DNA of 7,199 nt, taken from NCBI GenBank assembly GCA_003164415.1, contig PLTK01000031.1, positions 11,204-18,402 on the forward strand, read 5' to 3'. The position numbers were made by a program, and so were the translations under genes. This stretch comes from Methanobacterium sp. (GTDB taxonomy: Archaea; Methanobacteriota; Methanobacteria; Methanobacteriales; Methanobacteriaceae). Below the pieces are notes generated by a model. The model made no database searches, was not told the DNA's origin, and saw nothing but the letters and a program-made list of their open reading frames with translations. Shown piece by piece: positions 6,382 through 7,199 of the stretch; the first letter of the stretch is position 1; every line of letters starts with the position of its first letter.

Positions 6382-6391
6382 GTAAATATAT
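6382..6391 (-). promoter_or_regulatory. Possible TATA box for the TPR gene
   Basis: On the - strand this reads ATATATTTAC. A start about 25 bp downstream, near 6358, would give a short leader holding the AAAGGAG site. The gap is AT-rich, so the match is only suggestive. Confidence 0.35.
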
Positions 6392-6421
6392 GAAAAAAGT
6401 AATATAGAATTATTCAATTAA

Positions 6422-6438
6422 TTCATATTATATATGAA
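6422..6438 (-). terminator. Short AT-rich inverted repeat at the response regulator stop codon
   Basis: TTCATAT and ATATGAA form a perfect 7-bp stem with a 3-nt loop spanning the TGA stop. On the - strand a run of six T follows about 25 nt later (6393-6398). The stem is almost all A-T, so a terminator role is weakly supported. Confidence 0.25.
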
Positions 6439-7199
6439 AATCTGCATCTAGGAGGATTTGGTCCAAGTAAATAACTATGATGTATTCTACCACCTAAACC
6501 TGTCCATTTAAGTATTAATTCCGTCATTGCTTTACACATAAGACAATATATTTTGTTATCCTTTATATTAGGGCTCCAAAGACATTCAGTTACTGTGAAA
6601 TCATCTGATCCTGTTTCTACCCGGTATCCTAAATTTGATAACATATGTGCCATCCATGCAATATACTCTGATAAGATTTTCCTTGAGTATTCTGGGTTGT
6701 CGAGGGAGGCATGATTAATTTTGAGTTCTCTTTCGAATTTTGTTTTCATGTTTCCTTCAAAGAACTTTGCAAATTCACTTAAAAAACTAGCAGTATTCTC
6801 TATTTTGACTTGAGAAGTGAGTGCAGGTGTTGAGCTCAGCATAAAATCTTTAACAGTACTCATACGTTCTTTTTCAATAAATTCATGATTTTTAAACTCT
6901 AAATCTCTTCTTAAAAGAGCAATTTCAATACCATATTTTAATTCAGTATCATCAAATGGTTTTATGCAATATCCTGAAGGTTTGGTTAGTTTAGCCCTTT
7001 CAAAGGTGTCACCATCAGCATGGGCTGTCAAATATATTATAGGCACATCAAATCTTTGAGATATTCGTTCTACAGCATCTATTCCGTCCATTTCTCCTCT
7101 GAGTACGATATCTGCTAGGATAAGATCTGTTCCTTTTTCATTCGCTATTCTAATGGCATCTTCTCCGGATCCTGCCAATCCAACAACATCATATCCCCA
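6423..7199 (-). CDS. Response regulator: receiver plus methanogen output domain (5' end outside window)
   Basis: The frame is open to the right edge (first visible residues WGYDVVGLAGSGEDA), so about 10-20 N-terminal residues are missing, including the first acidic pair of the receiver. Counting from the edge, the phosphoacceptor is Asp30 in LILADIVLRG, the conserved Thr is Thr58 in IIYLTAHAD and the Lys is Lys80 in CIKPFDD. After a charged linker helix, the C-terminal domain (about 125-258) carries Cys206, Cys219, Cys222 and Cys252 in the pattern C-x12-C-x2-C-x29-C, with TECLWSP and IYCLMCKAM. I recognise this as the type annotated 'methanogen output domain 1' in Methanobacteriales; its biochemical role is not known to me. 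The Cys cluster suggests metal, cofactor or redox binding. No DNA-binding domain is present. The protein probably receives phosphate from a membrane or PAS-type histidine kinase, which might be encoded just off the right edge. TTG at 7178 is internal, not the true start. Confidence 0.85.
   Translation of the reverse strand, partial: WGYDVVGLAGSGEDAIRIANEKGTDLILADIVLRGEMDGIDAVERISQRFDVPIIYLTAHADGDTFERAKLTKPSGYCIKPFDDTELKYGIEIALLRRDLEFKNHEFIEKERMSTVKDFMLSSTPALTSQVKIENTASFLSEFAKFFEGNMKTKFERELKINHASLDNPEYSRKILSEYIAWMAHMLSNLGYRVETGSDDFTVTECLWSPNIKDNKIYCLMCKAMTELILKWTGLGGRIHHSYLLGPNPPRCRFSYII

Overview
The window looks like chromosomal DNA of a methanogenic archaeon of the order Methanobacteriales, probably Methanobacterium or a close relative. 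The base composition is AT-rich, and the promoters have archaeal TATA boxes with GGAG/GGTGA-type ribosome binding sites. The single tRNA is an archaeal-type tRNA-Gln with an A1-U72 pair and no encoded CCA. The right-hand gene ends in a Cys-rich output domain that I recognise as the type called 'methanogen output domain 1'. The genus is an inference; no marker gene is present.

Left third (1-3686, + strand): the 3' part of a TMEM175/DUF1211-type membrane protein, then two tandem paralogous 14-TM MFS exporters of the DHA2 (EmrB/QacA-like) type. The exporters are about 80% identical over their first 125 alignable residues. Both appear to start with TTG behind a good ribosome binding site. A perfect 10-bp hairpin plus a T9 tract closes this block.

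Middle (3687-4475): almost 800 bp of AT-rich non-coding DNA holding one tRNA-Gln(CTG) gene. The tRNA has a TATA box well upstream and a 9-bp hairpin plus T tracts just downstream. The 3' end of this region is a clear promoter: a 14-bp perfect palindrome touches a TATA box about 50 bp before the next start codon.

Right half: the most unusual gene (4476-5858, + strand) encodes a cation diffusion facilitator (CDF) core of six membrane helices. It is flanked by a winged-helix-like domain at each end, and the usual CDF cytoplasmic domain is not visible. Its ion-site residues read D-x3-D in TM2 and D-x3-H in TM5, rather than the common [HD]-x3-D twice. With the palindromic operator candidate in its own promoter, it could be a membrane-bound, metal-responsive self-regulator; this is a hypothesis. 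Convergent to it, with stop codons directly abutting inside an 8-bp inverted repeat, is a small four-repeat TPR protein (- strand). Upstream of that, also on the - strand, is a response regulator (receiver plus Cys-rich methanogen output domain) whose N-terminus runs off the right edge.

No mobile element, CRISPR array or integrase was seen.
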